Below are positions 24,822-38,418 of a stretch of 64,000 bases of DNA, one piece after another. A program made the translations under genes and the position numbers. Position 1 is the first letter of the stretch, and each line of letters opens with the position of its first letter. This stretch comes from Aeromonas veronii. Lineage in GTDB: Bacteria > Pseudomonadota > Gammaproteobacteria > Enterobacterales > Aeromonadaceae. The stretch is from the NCBI RefSeq assembly GCF_040215105.1, contig NZ_CP157875.1, positions 2,037,501 to 2,101,500 of the forward strand, read 5' to 3'. The notes beneath the pieces are model-generated. The model saw only the letters and a program-made list of their open reading frames with translations. It ran no database searches and was not told where the DNA came from.

Positions 24822-26344
24822 GCGACTTTCACTTTATCTATCCCTGGCATCTGCTGGGACTCGTGTTCTGCATCGGCCTCTGGTTTGTGGTACGCCAGCC
24901 ACGCAGCGCCTGGTATCAGTTGATGGACAAGCGGGTGGCCGAGGCGCTGGTGGTCGGCAAATCCCGCCCCCTGTTGCAACTGCTGCCCTGGCTGTGCGGG
25001 ATCGGGGTGCTGGCGCTCTCCGGCCCCAGCTGGCAGCGGGAAGTCCCCGCGGCCCTCTCGCCCCAGGGCAGTGTCATGGTGGTACTGCAACAGGACCTGA
25101 CCATGTATGCCCAGGATGTGGCGCCCAGCCGCCATCAGCGCATGCAGCACAAGCTGGCGGTGCTGGTCGAACGCTCGCCTGGCACCCGTTTTGGGCTGAT
25201 TGCCTATGACAGTTCGGCGCACCTGGCGGTGCCACTGACCCAGGATCCCGATTTCTTCTCCCTGTTTCTGAGTGCCCAGGAGCCTGCCCTCATGCCAGAG
25301 GGTGAGGGTTCGGCACTGGCGCAGGCGCTGACGCTGGCGACCCGCAACCTGCCGACCACCCCCGATGAGGCTCCGAGCGTGCTGGTGGTGGCCGATCACT
25401 TGACCGCGGAGGAGGCGACGTCGCTGGCGGCCTTCCCCCTGCCGGTACAGGTCTGGGTGGTGGGCACCGAGCGCGGTGGCAATCTGCCGGCCAAATATGA
25501 GAGCAAGGGGCTCGATACCCGGCTCGACGTTGGCCGATTCAGTGCGCTGCGAGACGATGGCGTGCCGGTGACGCTGGCCAGCGTTGATGACGACGATCTG
25601 GCGGCGGTTGCAGATCATATTCAGCATGCCATCCAGGCCCAAAACGATGCCCGCGAAGAGCTCAAGTGGAAGGATGGCGGCTATCTGCTGGTGATCCCCA
25701 TGCTGGTGTTGCTGCTCTTCTGGCGCAGGCAACTGCTCTGCCTCACCATGCTGGCGCTCTCCCTTGGCACCTATTCCGAGCCCGGGCAGGCCGCCTTGCT
25801 GGACTGGTGGGTGACACCGGATCAGCAGGGTCAGTACGCCTTCTCGCATCAGGAGTACGAACAGGCAGCCAGCCACTTCGAGGATCCCCTGTGGCGGGGA
25901 ATAGCGAGCTACCAGGGTGGGGATTACGTGGCGGCGATCACGGCGTTTCGCCAGGCAAAGGCAACGCCGGAGTCTCTGGTGTGGCTTGGGAACAGCTATG
26001 CCCAGCAAAAATCCTGGCAGCAGGCGCTCGTCAGTTACGATCAGGCCCTGAGCCTTCGTCCCGGCTGGGATCTGGCCCTGACCAATCGCGCCAGGATAGC
26101 CGACATCATCATGCAGCTGCGCAAGCAGGAGAGAGACCAGGAGGGCTCACAGGGGGATGAGGCCAATTACGATCCCGATGAGATCAAGCATGATCTGAAA
26201 AAAGGGGAAGGGGCGGATCAGCAGGATATCCAGCCCGGCGGCAGCGCCGACCCTCAGGTCAATCAGTGGTATGACAATCTGCAGGTCTCTCCATCGATAC
26301 TGCTGCACAACCTCTACCAAGCCGATACGCAGGAGGCTCAATGA
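24818..26344 (+). CDS. BatB/BatC-like fusion: VWA domain with degenerate MIDAS plus TPR repeats
   Basis: A 508-residue protein. ATG 24818 overlaps the previous stop (ATGA) and gives MSDFHFIYPWHLLGLVF, the usual N-terminal helix. A VWA domain follows, then a helix (GGYLLVIPMLVLLLFW) and a C-terminal periplasmic part with TPR-like repeats and an acidic tail (BatC-like). Where BatB normally has Asp-x-Ser-x-Ser before MYA, this protein has QQDLT (residues 91-95, VVLQQDLTMYAQD), so the metal-binding aspartate and serine are replaced. The partner BatA keeps an intact site. Confidence 0.9.
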   Translation: MSDFHFIYPWHLLGLVFCIGLWFVVRQPRSAWYQLMDKRVAEALVVGKSRPLLQLLPWLCGIGVLALSGPSWQREVPAALSPQGSVMVVLQQDLTMYAQDVAPSRHQRMQHKLAVLVERSPGTRFGLIAYDSSAHLAVPLTQDPDFFSLFLSAQEPALMPEGEGSALAQALTLATRNLPTTPDEAPSVLVVADHLTAEEATSLAAFPLPVQVWVVGTERGGNLPAKYESKGLDTRLDVGRFSALRDDGVPVTLASVDDDDLAAVADHIQHAIQAQNDAREELKWKDGGYLLVIPMLVLLLFWRRQLLCLTMLALSLGTYSEPGQAALLDWWVTPDQQGQYAFSHQEYEQAASHFEDPLWRGIASYQGGDYVAAITAFRQAKATPESLVWLGNSYAQQKSWQQALVSYDQALSLRPGWDLALTNRARIADIIMQLRKQERDQEGSQGDEANYDPDEIKHDLKKGEGADQQDIQPGGSADPQVNQWYDNLQVSPSILLHNLYQADTQEAQ

Positions 26345-27354
26345 GACGACTCTGGTGGTTGCTGTTGCTGATAAGCTTGCCCGGCCACAGCGAGGTGAAC
26401 ATCACCCGTGAACTGGTGGCCCCGGCCCAGGTGGCGCCGGGTCAGCCTCTGCGCCTCGCGGTGACCTTCTGGACCGACTCCTGGTTCAACCCGCCCCCCA
26501 GCTGGCCCACTCAGGAGGTCAAAAACGGGGCTCTGCTCACCACTCCGCTGCCCAATCAGCTGCTGACTCGTCAGGCCGACGGAAAGAGCTGGAGCGGCGT
26601 TCGTCTGGAGCGGCTGGTCTCTGCCTGGGACGCGGGGAAGCTGGTCTTCCCCGCCCTGGAGATCACGCTGACATCACCGGGGCAGCCGCCCCACACGGTG
26701 CAACTGCCCGCCATCGAACATGACGTGGCCTGGCCCCCCGATGTCACCCAGCCGGATCGCTTCCTGCCCGCGAGCAAGGTCACCCTGACCGGTAAGGTGG
26801 TGACTTATCACGCCGGGGAGGGCGAGGATCTGCACGTGGGGGATGTGATCGAGCGTCAGGTGACGGTGCAGGCCGAAGGGGCGGTGCCGTCCCAGATCCC
26901 GCAACTGCTTTATGCCATCCCGGGTCAGGAGAGCCAGCGTCTGGCTCCGGTCAACCGTCTGCTGGACAGTGGCCGCGGTGACTTCATGGGGGGTCAGCGT
27001 GAGGAGCGGCTGCGCTATATGCCCACCACGGCGGGCACGGTGACGCTGCCCCCCCTGACCCTGAGATGGTGGAACAGCGAGCAGCAGCAATGGCAGCAGG
27101 AGAGCCTGCCCGGCGCCGAATACAAGGTCGGTGCCCCGCGCACTGCCGGTGGGGAGGCCGTGCTGCGCGCCTCGTCACTGGCCCATTGGAAACCCTATGC
27201 CATTGGCCTGGTGCTCATCCTCCTGCTGGCTGGGGCCGCCTATCTTGCCCGTCACTCGCTCTTGCGAGGCTGGTGCTTTGCCCGTGAGGCCCTGAAACGC
27301 TTCTGGACACCTGTCCCACTGCCGGGATTGCTCCCGGTGAACAAGGAGAAATAG
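26341..27354 (+). CDS. BatD-like periplasmic/membrane protein
   Basis: A 337-residue protein with an N-terminal signal sequence (MRRLWWLLLLISLPGHS), a beta-rich exported domain (VNITRELVAPAQVAPGQPL, repeated later by GEDLHVGDVIERQVTV, as in the multiple Ig-like domains of BatD) and one C-terminal helix (YAIGLVLILLLAGAAYLA). BatD proteins accompany BatA/B/C and are thought to act at the periplasmic face. The start overlaps the previous gene by four bases. Confidence 0.85.
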   Translation: MRRLWWLLLLISLPGHSEVNITRELVAPAQVAPGQPLRLAVTFWTDSWFNPPPSWPTQEVKNGALLTTPLPNQLLTRQADGKSWSGVRLERLVSAWDAGKLVFPALEITLTSPGQPPHTVQLPAIEHDVAWPPDVTQPDRFLPASKVTLTGKVVTYHAGEGEDLHVGDVIERQVTVQAEGAVPSQIPQLLYAIPGQESQRLAPVNRLLDSGRGDFMGGQREERLRYMPTTAGTVTLPPLTLRWWNSEQQQWQQESLPGAEYKVGAPRTAGGEAVLRASSLAHWKPYAIGLVLILLLAGAAYLARHSLLRGWCFAREALKRFWTPVPLPGLLPVNKEK

Positions 27355-28359
27355 ATGAAACTCACCCCGTTAATTGTGGCCATGCTGGCCGGTGCCAGTT
27401 GGGGAGTCAGTGCGCAGGCGGCCGATCCGCTCTCGGCCTGGCAGGATACGGCTCCCAAGCAGGCGATTGAGGCCTGGGTCGCCGGTGCCACCCAGGCTGG
27501 CAGCACCACCTTCATCCCAGTGAACAAGCGCAACGTGGTCTTTGACAACGACGGCACCCTCTGGGGCGAGGCACCCCTGACGTTCCAGCTGCAATTTGCC
27601 GTCGACGAGATCAAGCGTCTGGCCCCCGAGCACCCGGAATGGAAACAGGACCCCATCGTCAAGCTGGTCCTGGCCAACGATCTGGCCGGCCTTGCCAAGG
27701 CGGGCAAGGAGGGGCTGGTGAAGCTGATGACCCTGACCCACAGCGGCATGAGTGCGGATGAATATGCCAAGCGGGTACGCACCTGGCTCGATACCAGCAA
27801 GCATCCACGCTTTGGCTGCCACTATGATCAGCTGGGTTACCAGCCCATGGTGCAACTGCTCGCCTATCTGCGGGCCAATGGCTTCAAGACCTGGATCGTC
27901 TCCGGTGGCGGCATCGACTTCATGCGGGTATTTGCCGAGCAGATGTACGGCATTCCCCCTGAGCAAGTGGTCGGCTCCTTCGCCCTCGGGGAGTTCTCCT
28001 TCTCGAAGGATGGCGCCTCCATCATGAAGACCATGAAGGGTGCCTACCTGGATGATGGGGCGGCCAAGCCTGCGGCCATCCATCTGTTCATGGGGCAGCG
28101 TCCGGTGGGGGCCTTTGGCAACAGCGATGGTGACGTACCCATGTTGCAGTACACCTCGACCAACCCGGAGTTCAAGACCTTCGGCCTGCTGGTGCACCAC
28201 ACGGACGAGAAGCGGGAGTATGCCTATGACAGCCATCCCCCCAGCAGCGGCACCCTGGTAAAGGGGTTGACCGAGGCGCCCAAATACGGCTGGACCCTGG
28301 TCGACATGAAACGGGATTGGAAAACCGTCTTCGATCCCGCGCTGTGCCCGGCTAAATAA
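27355..28359 (+). CDS. Exported HAD-superfamily phosphatase
   Basis: A 334-residue protein with a signal peptide (cleavage near QA, residues 21-22) and a complete haloacid dehalogenase core: motif I Asp64-Asn-Asp66-Gly-Thr (DNDGT), motif II in IVSGGGIDF, a lysine in the following segment and motif IV GNSDGD. It resembles phosphoserine phosphatase-like HAD enzymes but is periplasmic. It follows BatD without a gap and is the last gene before the terminator, so it seems to belong to the sulfatase/MoxR unit. The substrate is not known. Confidence 0.88.
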   Translation: MKLTPLIVAMLAGASWGVSAQAADPLSAWQDTAPKQAIEAWVAGATQAGSTTFIPVNKRNVVFDNDGTLWGEAPLTFQLQFAVDEIKRLAPEHPEWKQDPIVKLVLANDLAGLAKAGKEGLVKLMTLTHSGMSADEYAKRVRTWLDTSKHPRFGCHYDQLGYQPMVQLLAYLRANGFKTWIVSGGGIDFMRVFAEQMYGIPPEQVVGSFALGEFSFSKDGASIMKTMKGAYLDDGAAKPAAIHLFMGQRPVGAFGNSDGDVPMLQYTSTNPEFKTFGLLVHHTDEKREYAYDSHPPSSGTLVKGLTEAPKYGWTLVDMKRDWKTVFDPALCPAK

Positions 28360-28373
28360 GCCGAGGCGATGAG

Positions 28374-28408
28374 CAAGAGGACGGCTGTCTGGCCGCCTTC
28401 TTGTTTTT
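28374..28408 (+). terminator. Terminator at the end of the sulfatase-MoxR-Bat operon
   Basis: CAAGAGGACGGC (28374-28385) pairs with GCCGCCTTCTTG (28392-28403) with one wobble and one mismatch, followed by TTTTT. Confidence 0.75.
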
Positions 28409-28572
28409 CCTCTCCTCTTTTCTCCCCGGTCCCACTGCCTCTTCTCTGCCCTTATCCTCGTCTGGCCCATCAGTTCTCTGTTCGTTGCTGACAAGGGAGG
28501 CGCCAGTGTGCCCGCTTGATGAACCTAATTCGCACCAGATCGAGGACTGTGCGGCCATCACTGGATGGCCGC

Positions 28573-29457
28573 TCAGGCCTGGGGGAGGGCGAGAAAGGCG
28601 CGCATGGCGGGGGTGACGCTGTGTTTGCGGGTGATGAAGGCGGTAGTGCCGGCCGCCGCGTCTGTCAGGGGTCGCCATGGCAGTTGGAACAACCGCTGGG
28701 CGGTGGCGGCGATGCTGGCACTGACCACGGCGCAGCCGAGGCCGTGACTCACCCCATTGGCCAGATGGAACAGGGAGTCGGTCTCCAGCACCACCCTGAA
28801 ACTCAGTTGCTGGCGGGCGGCGGCCTCATCGAAGTAGCGGCGAAACTGCATGGTGCCGCTTGGCAGGATCAGGGGGATATCCTGCAAGTCGGCCAGTTGC
28901 AGGGGGGCGTTCTGAGGTCGCTCATCATGCCCGGGCAAAGGGCCCAGCACCGCCATGGGGTTAGGGTGAGGCTGCTGCACCGCCAAGGTGCGGCGCTGGT
29001 GGTCGGTGAGCAGTTCGTCAAAACCCAGCCCCAGATCGATCTGGTGCAGCTCCAGCTGCTCCAGCAGGGCGCCGTGGGTCACCACCGACAGGCGTAAACC
29101 GACCCTGGGGTAGGCCTCGTGGAAGCGCTTGAGCAGGGGCATGATGTCGATGCCAGACTGGGGCACCATGCCGATGCGCAAGGTGCCGGAAAGCTCGCCG
29201 TCAAACAGGCTGAGCTCCTGGTGCATGGCGTCCTGCTCTTGCAGCATGCGTTCGGCATGGCGCAGCACGACCTCGCCCGCCTGGGTGAGGCCCACGAATT
29301 GGCTGTTGCGCACCACCAGTTCGGTGCCGAGGGATTTCTCCAGCGCCGTGATGCTGGCCGACAGGGTGGGCTGGGTGATGAAACAGGCCTTGGCCGCCTT
29401 GGCGAAGTGACGGTGCTGGGCGAGTTCGTAGAAATAGCGCAACTGCTTGATATTCAT
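28573..29457 (-). CDS. LysR family transcriptional regulator (divergent from fdhD)
   Basis: A 294-residue LysR regulator. The helix-turn-helix is AQHRHFAKAAKACFITQPTLSASITALEKSLG. I chose ATG 29457 (MNIKQLRYF) as the natural family start; a GTG at 29484 would add nine residues, and neither has a strong ribosome site. The effector domain is of normal length. It faces fdhD across 161 bp, so it probably controls the fdhD-molybdoenzyme pair. The inducer is unknown. Confidence 0.88.
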   Translation of the reverse strand: MNIKQLRYFYELAQHRHFAKAAKACFITQPTLSASITALEKSLGTELVVRNSQFVGLTQAGEVVLRHAERMLQEQDAMHQELSLFDGELSGTLRIGMVPQSGIDIMPLLKRFHEAYPRVGLRLSVVTHGALLEQLELHQIDLGLGFDELLTDHQRRTLAVQQPHPNPMAVLGPLPGHDERPQNAPLQLADLQDIPLILPSGTMQFRRYFDEAAARQQLSFRVVLETDSLFHLANGVSHGLGCAVVSASIAATAQRLFQLPWRPLTDAAAGTTAFITRKHSVTPAMRAFLALPQA

Positions 29458-29618
29458 TGGAAGGCTGGCTGGGGTGAACGACACGGGGTGACAAATTTAA
29501 TCAATCAATGAGCCGTCGGCAATAGCCTTGTTCTATTGGGTTATAGATTTGTTTCATTGGTTTTGATGTGCAGGGTTATCTAAACTTGAGGACCGAATAC
29601 ATTTTATAAGCGCTTCGC

Positions 29619-30378
29619 ATGGACCTTCACAACTCGTGGTTGCCCAGGATGGATGAACTGGTGGAAGAGGCCGCCATCGCCATCAACATCAATGGCATCA
29701 GCCATGCCGTCATGATGGCGACCCCGGATGATCTCGATGACTTCGCCATCGGTTTTCTCTATGGGGAGGGGATCATCAAAGGCAATCATGATGTGCATGA
29801 TATGCAACTTATCCCCTCGGAGCAGGGCATGGTGCTGGATGTCACCATCGCCAATCGCTGTCTCGTCGAACTCAACCGTCGCAAGCGCCGTCTCACCGGG
29901 GTGAGCGGCTGCGGCATCTGCGGGGTGGAGGCCATCGAACATGCGCTGCCGGCCTTGACTCCCTTGTCCCCCAGCATGCCACCTGCGGCCGATCGCCTGC
30001 TCGACCTGCGTGAGCGCATCATTCCCTGGCAGAACAAGGCTCGCCAGAGCGGTGCGCTGCATGCCGCGCTGGCGCTCGGGGCCGAGGGGGAGATCCTGGC
30101 CTGCCGGGAAGACATCGGCCGCCACAATGCGCTGGACAAGCTCATCGGCATGCAGTTGCGCCAACCCGCGCGCAGCGACACCCTGGTCATCACCAGCCGC
30201 TGCGGCAGCGAACTCATTCACAAGGCGGTGCAATATGGCGCCGCGCACCTCATCAGCCTTGCCTCCCCCAGCCAGCTCGCCGTGCGACTGGCCTTGAAAT
30301 ACCACCTGAACCTTATCCACGTGCCCAGATCCGACGCGCCTGTCTATTACACCGCCTGGGATCAGATCGGAGAACGCA

Positions 30379-30395
<17 letters not shown>
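29619..30395 (+). CDS. fdhD: Formate dehydrogenase accessory sulfurtransferase FdhD
   Basis: A 258-residue FdhD-family protein. FdhD passes sulfur from IscS to the molybdenum cofactor of formate dehydrogenases, making the sulfido ligand needed for activity. The conserved redox/sulfur-transfer motif Cys98-Gly-Ile-Cys101 is present, together with EDIGRHNALDKLIG and SRCGSELI family blocks. It overlaps the next gene by 17 bases. Its partner is therefore the molybdoenzyme encoded directly downstream. Confidence 0.95.
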
Positions 30396-32676
<2,281 letters not shown>

Positions 32677-32695
32677 GCGACACCGGTAAAACAGC

Positions 32696-32723
32696 GCCCC
32701 GACACATGGTCGGGGGCTTTTTT
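32696..32723 (+). terminator. Rho-independent terminator after the molybdoenzyme gene
   Basis: GCCCCGAC (32696-32703) pairs with GTCGGGG (32709-32715) around ACATG, followed after GC by a run of seven T residues. Confidence 0.85.
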
Positions 32724-32844
32724 TATCTGCCTTTGGCGCGCTTTATGCGGCGCTTATGCTGTCAGGTGGCAATCTTGTTGTGTCTATCACCATTAAGCGA
32801 TGAAAGGGCGATACATATCGCTGCCATCCATTGCCATTGTCCGT

Positions 32845-34419
32845 TCACTCGGCGATCACCACGCAGTTGCGGCCCCGGTGTTTGGCTTCATAGAGGGCCT
32901 GATCGGCCTGCTTGAGCACGGCATCCAGATCGTGGCTGCCGTGGCCGGGCCAATGGGCGACGCCAAGGGAGATGGTGATGGTTCCCGCCGTCGGCATCTC
33001 ATGGCTGGCGACCTTCAGCCGCAGCCGCTCGGCGACCCCCTGGGCCTGGGCCAGGGTGACGCTTGGCAGCAGCAGCAGGAACTCTTCACCGCCGCTGCGA
33101 CAGAGTGCCGCATCGGATCTGACCTCCTGCTGCATCAGGGCGGCCAGGGCAATGATCACCTCATCCCCGACATCGTGGCCGAAGCCGTCGTTGATCTTCT
33201 TGAAGTGATCGATATCGAGGGCGATGACGCACAGGGGCTTGGGATCCATCAGATATTCATCCAGCAGTCTCTGGATGGCACGCCGGTTGAACAGGCCGGT
33301 CATGGGATCGGTGTGGCTGTCATTGTGCAGCTTGTCGATCTTGGTATTGAGCAAGCCGAGCCCCTTGAGAATGGCCTGTTTCAGCTGGGCCGCCTCGAAG
33401 TACCAGGCGCGGATACCGGAGATATGGGAGAAGGCCCCTTGCTGATCCATCAGGCTGGCCCGATTGGCCAGCTGGCGCAGGGGGCGGGAGATGAAGGTGG
33501 CCGAGAGCCAGATGATGAAGAGGATGAGGGCCGTGGTGGGCACCATCTGCATCAACACCCCTGACATCTGATCGTTCAGCCCCGCCAGGGTGGCGTTGCG
33601 GGGCCGCTGGGCCACCACGCCCCAGCCCGTGCTGGAGACGGGGGCAAAGCCGCTCAGCATATCGACGCCACGGGAATCGACTACCTCCTGAGTGCCGGTG
33701 CTGCCCCCGAGAACGCTATTCACGACCGGGTTGCCGGTGATCTTCTGGCCGATCCGGGCCGGATCCGGGTGGTAGATCAGGGTCTTCTCCCGATCCACCA
33801 CGTAGAGGTAGGAGCCATCCTGGTAGTAGTGCTGGCCCAGCAGGTTGGAGAGCACGCTGGTGGACTGCAGATAGATGGTGCCGGCGACATAGCCCAGGTA
33901 GACATTGTCGGCGGAAAACACCGGGTAGGAGAGGCTGATGAGATAGTTGCCGGTCAGGGAGACGAAGGGATCCGTGATCTGCGGCTGCTGGCTCTCGATG
34001 GCCTTCAGTGCCGTCGGGGATCTGAGCTTGGCGCCCTTCACCTGCAGCGTCTCGGGAGAGACGGCGACGATGACCCCCTCGGGATTGACGATCACCACGG
34101 AGTTGAAGGTGCTGGTCTGCTGGCGCAGGCGATCCACCTCGATATCCAGGGCCTCACCGTCGTTGGCTTGCAGCAGTGGTGCCAGCAACTGGGCGCTGTA
34201 GGCCAGCTGCCCCTGTGCCGACTTGAGCATGTTGTCGGCCGAGGTCGCCAGCTTGGTCGCATAGACGCGGTTGGATTCCAGGGTATTGGCGATCAACAGC
34301 TGCCGCTGGGCCTGATAGATGGCGTAGAAACTATTGCCAAAGGTTGCGAGAACACCCAATACCGCCAGGGCCAGGATGAGACGATGCAGATCAAACTTCA
34401 GCAGCCAGTGAGGTTGCAT
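32845..34419 (-). CDS. Membrane diguanylate cyclase (Cache sensor + GGDEF)
   Basis: A 524-residue protein: transmembrane helix at about residues 12-30, an extracytoplasmic Cache-like sensor (YLGYVAGTIYL, SYLYVVDREKTLIYHPDPARIGQ), a second helix (TTALILFIIWLSATFI) with a HAMP-like linker, and a C-terminal GGDEF domain. The active site SGGEEF is intact, so it should make cyclic di-GMP. The product-inhibition site is not in register: nine bases before the first glycine there is Arg, but the Asp is shifted by one (RSDA). It should respond to a small ligand in the periplasm. It is a single-gene unit. Confidence 0.9.
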   Translation of the reverse strand: MQPHWLLKFDLHRLILALAVLGVLATFGNSFYAIYQAQRQLLIANTLESNRVYATKLATSADNMLKSAQGQLAYSAQLLAPLLQANDGEALDIEVDRLRQQTSTFNSVVIVNPEGVIVAVSPETLQVKGAKLRSPTALKAIESQQPQITDPFVSLTGNYLISLSYPVFSADNVYLGYVAGTIYLQSTSVLSNLLGQHYYQDGSYLYVVDREKTLIYHPDPARIGQKITGNPVVNSVLGGSTGTQEVVDSRGVDMLSGFAPVSSTGWGVVAQRPRNATLAGLNDQMSGVLMQMVPTTALILFIIWLSATFISRPLRQLANRASLMDQQGAFSHISGIRAWYFEAAQLKQAILKGLGLLNTKIDKLHNDSHTDPMTGLFNRRAIQRLLDEYLMDPKPLCVIALDIDHFKKINDGFGHDVGDEVIIALAALMQQEVRSDAALCRSGGEEFLLLLPSVTLAQAQGVAERLRLKVASHEMPTAGTITISLGVAHWPGHGSHDLDAVLKQADQALYEAKHRGRNCVVIAE

Positions 34420-34595
34420 GGGGAGAGGGAGTCCTTGTCAAACAGCGAGTCGCCGGGGTCCATGGCGCAAGTTTAAAGGGGTTGGCGGCGCAAAAGCTAC
34501 TGCATATTGGGTGGAGGACGCCGCTTCCTGACAAGGACGGGGCCTGCAGCCCGCGTCCCGCGGGCAAAAGGCGCCGATGTGACGGATTCGCGAGA

Positions 34596-34623
34596 CAAAA
34601 AGGGGGTGAACGCACTCACCCCC
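34596..34623 (-). terminator. Terminator of the alcohol dehydrogenase gene
   Basis: On the minus strand GGGGGTGA and TCACCCCC pair (34602-34623) and lead into five T residues (complement of 34597-34601). Confidence 0.85.
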
Positions 34624-34633
34624 GAGCGGCTCC

Positions 34634-35689
34634 TCAGCCCTTGAGGGAGGCCATGTCGATGACGAAGCGATACTTGACGTCGCTGTTGAGCATGCGCTCG
34701 TAGGCGTCATTGATCGCCTGGATGGCGATGGTCTCCACGTCCGAGGTGATGCCGTGCTGACCGCAGAAATCCAGCATCTCCTGGGTCTCCTTGATGCCGC
34801 CGATGAGGGATCCCGCCACCGACTTGCGGCCCATGACCAGGGGAACCGTGCTGAGCAGGGGGTTGAGGTCCCCAAGATAACCCACCAGTACCAGGGTGCC
34901 GTCGATGGCCAGGGTCGGCAGATAGGGGTTGAGATCGTGCACATAGGGCACGGTGTCGATGATGAGATCGAACGTCCCCCTGGCCGCGGCCATCTGGGCG
35001 TCATCGCTGGAGATGACCACCCGGTGGGCCCCGAGCCGGTAGGCGTCCTCCTCCTTGCCGGGGGAGCGGGTAAACAGGGTCACCTCGGCCCCCAACGCAT
35101 TGGCGAGCTTCAGGGCCATGTGGCCGAGCCCGCCGAGACCGACGACGGCGACCTGCTTGCCAGGCCCCACCTGCCAGTGCCGCAGCGGGGACCAGGTGGT
35201 GATGCCGGCGCAGAGCAGGGGCGCGGCTCCCGCCAGGTCCAGCCCGTCCGGGATGTGCAGCACGAACTTGTCACGGGTGACGATCTGCTGCGAATAGCCG
35301 CCGAAGGTGGGGCGTTTGTCCTGCCTGTCGACGCCGTTGTAGGTGAGAGTGGGAAACTCGTCGCAAAACTGCTCCAGCCCTCGCTCGCAGGGGGCGCAGT
35401 GCTGGCAGGAGTCGACCATGCAGCCGACCCCCACTCTGTCCCCGGGCTTGAAGCGGGTCACGGCGCTGCCGACCCGGCTGACCCGGCCGATGATCTCGTG
35501 ACCAGGCACCAGGGGGTAGTGGCTGTTGCCCCAGTCGTTGCGGGCATTGTGCAAGTCCGAGTGGCAGACGCCGCAATACTGGATCTCGATCACCACATCA
35601 TCGGCACGGGGATCCCGGCGTTCGACATGGAAGGGGGCCAAAGGCGCCTGGGCCGACTGGGCGGCGTAACCGAGTACTCTCATCGTCAT
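34634..35689 (-). CDS. Zinc-dependent NAD(P)H alcohol dehydrogenase (YahK/cinnamyl-type)
   Basis: A 351-residue medium-chain dehydrogenase. The start is taken at MTMRVLGYAAQ (ATG 35689), since the longer open frame codes nothing recognisable. Catalytic zinc ligands are in YCGVCHSDLH and PGHEIIG; the structural zinc site has four cysteines in DSCQHCAPCERGLEQFC. The cofactor motif is GLGGLGHMALK, with a TRSPGKEEDA loop that suits NADPH. Such enzymes reduce a wide range of aldehydes. It lies downstream of a same-strand LysR gene, which may control it. Confidence 0.9.
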   Translation of the reverse strand: MTMRVLGYAAQSAQAPLAPFHVERRDPRADDVVIEIQYCGVCHSDLHNARNDWGNSHYPLVPGHEIIGRVSRVGSAVTRFKPGDRVGVGCMVDSCQHCAPCERGLEQFCDEFPTLTYNGVDRQDKRPTFGGYSQQIVTRDKFVLHIPDGLDLAGAAPLLCAGITTWSPLRHWQVGPGKQVAVVGLGGLGHMALKLANALGAEVTLFTRSPGKEEDAYRLGAHRVVISSDDAQMAAARGTFDLIIDTVPYVHDLNPYLPTLAIDGTLVLVGYLGDLNPLLSTVPLVMGRKSVAGSLIGGIKETQEMLDFCGQHGITSDVETIAIQAINDAYERMLNSDVKYRFVIDMASLKG

Positions 35690-35784
35690 GGTGTTCTCGC
35701 TTGTTGCAGGGCCTGATGCCCGTTGGAAGAGGCGGTGGCCAGGACGAGTTGCCCGTGCCGCCCGCGGTGCCCATGGAGTGTTGA

Positions 35785-38331
<2,547 letters not shown>

Positions 38332-38354
38332 GCCCTTGCCAAACAGGATGTCAA

Positions 38355-38375
38355 TCCCCGCGGGGGCCTTTTTCG
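38355..38375 (+). terminator. Weak terminator after the GH1 gene
   Basis: CCCC and GGGG around GCG (38356-38366) followed by GCC and TTTTT. The stem is short, so termination may be partial. Confidence 0.45.
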
Positions 38376-38418
38376 TTTGTATCGGCAGGGGATGGCGGAG
38401 AGCGGCGCTCCGCACTGC

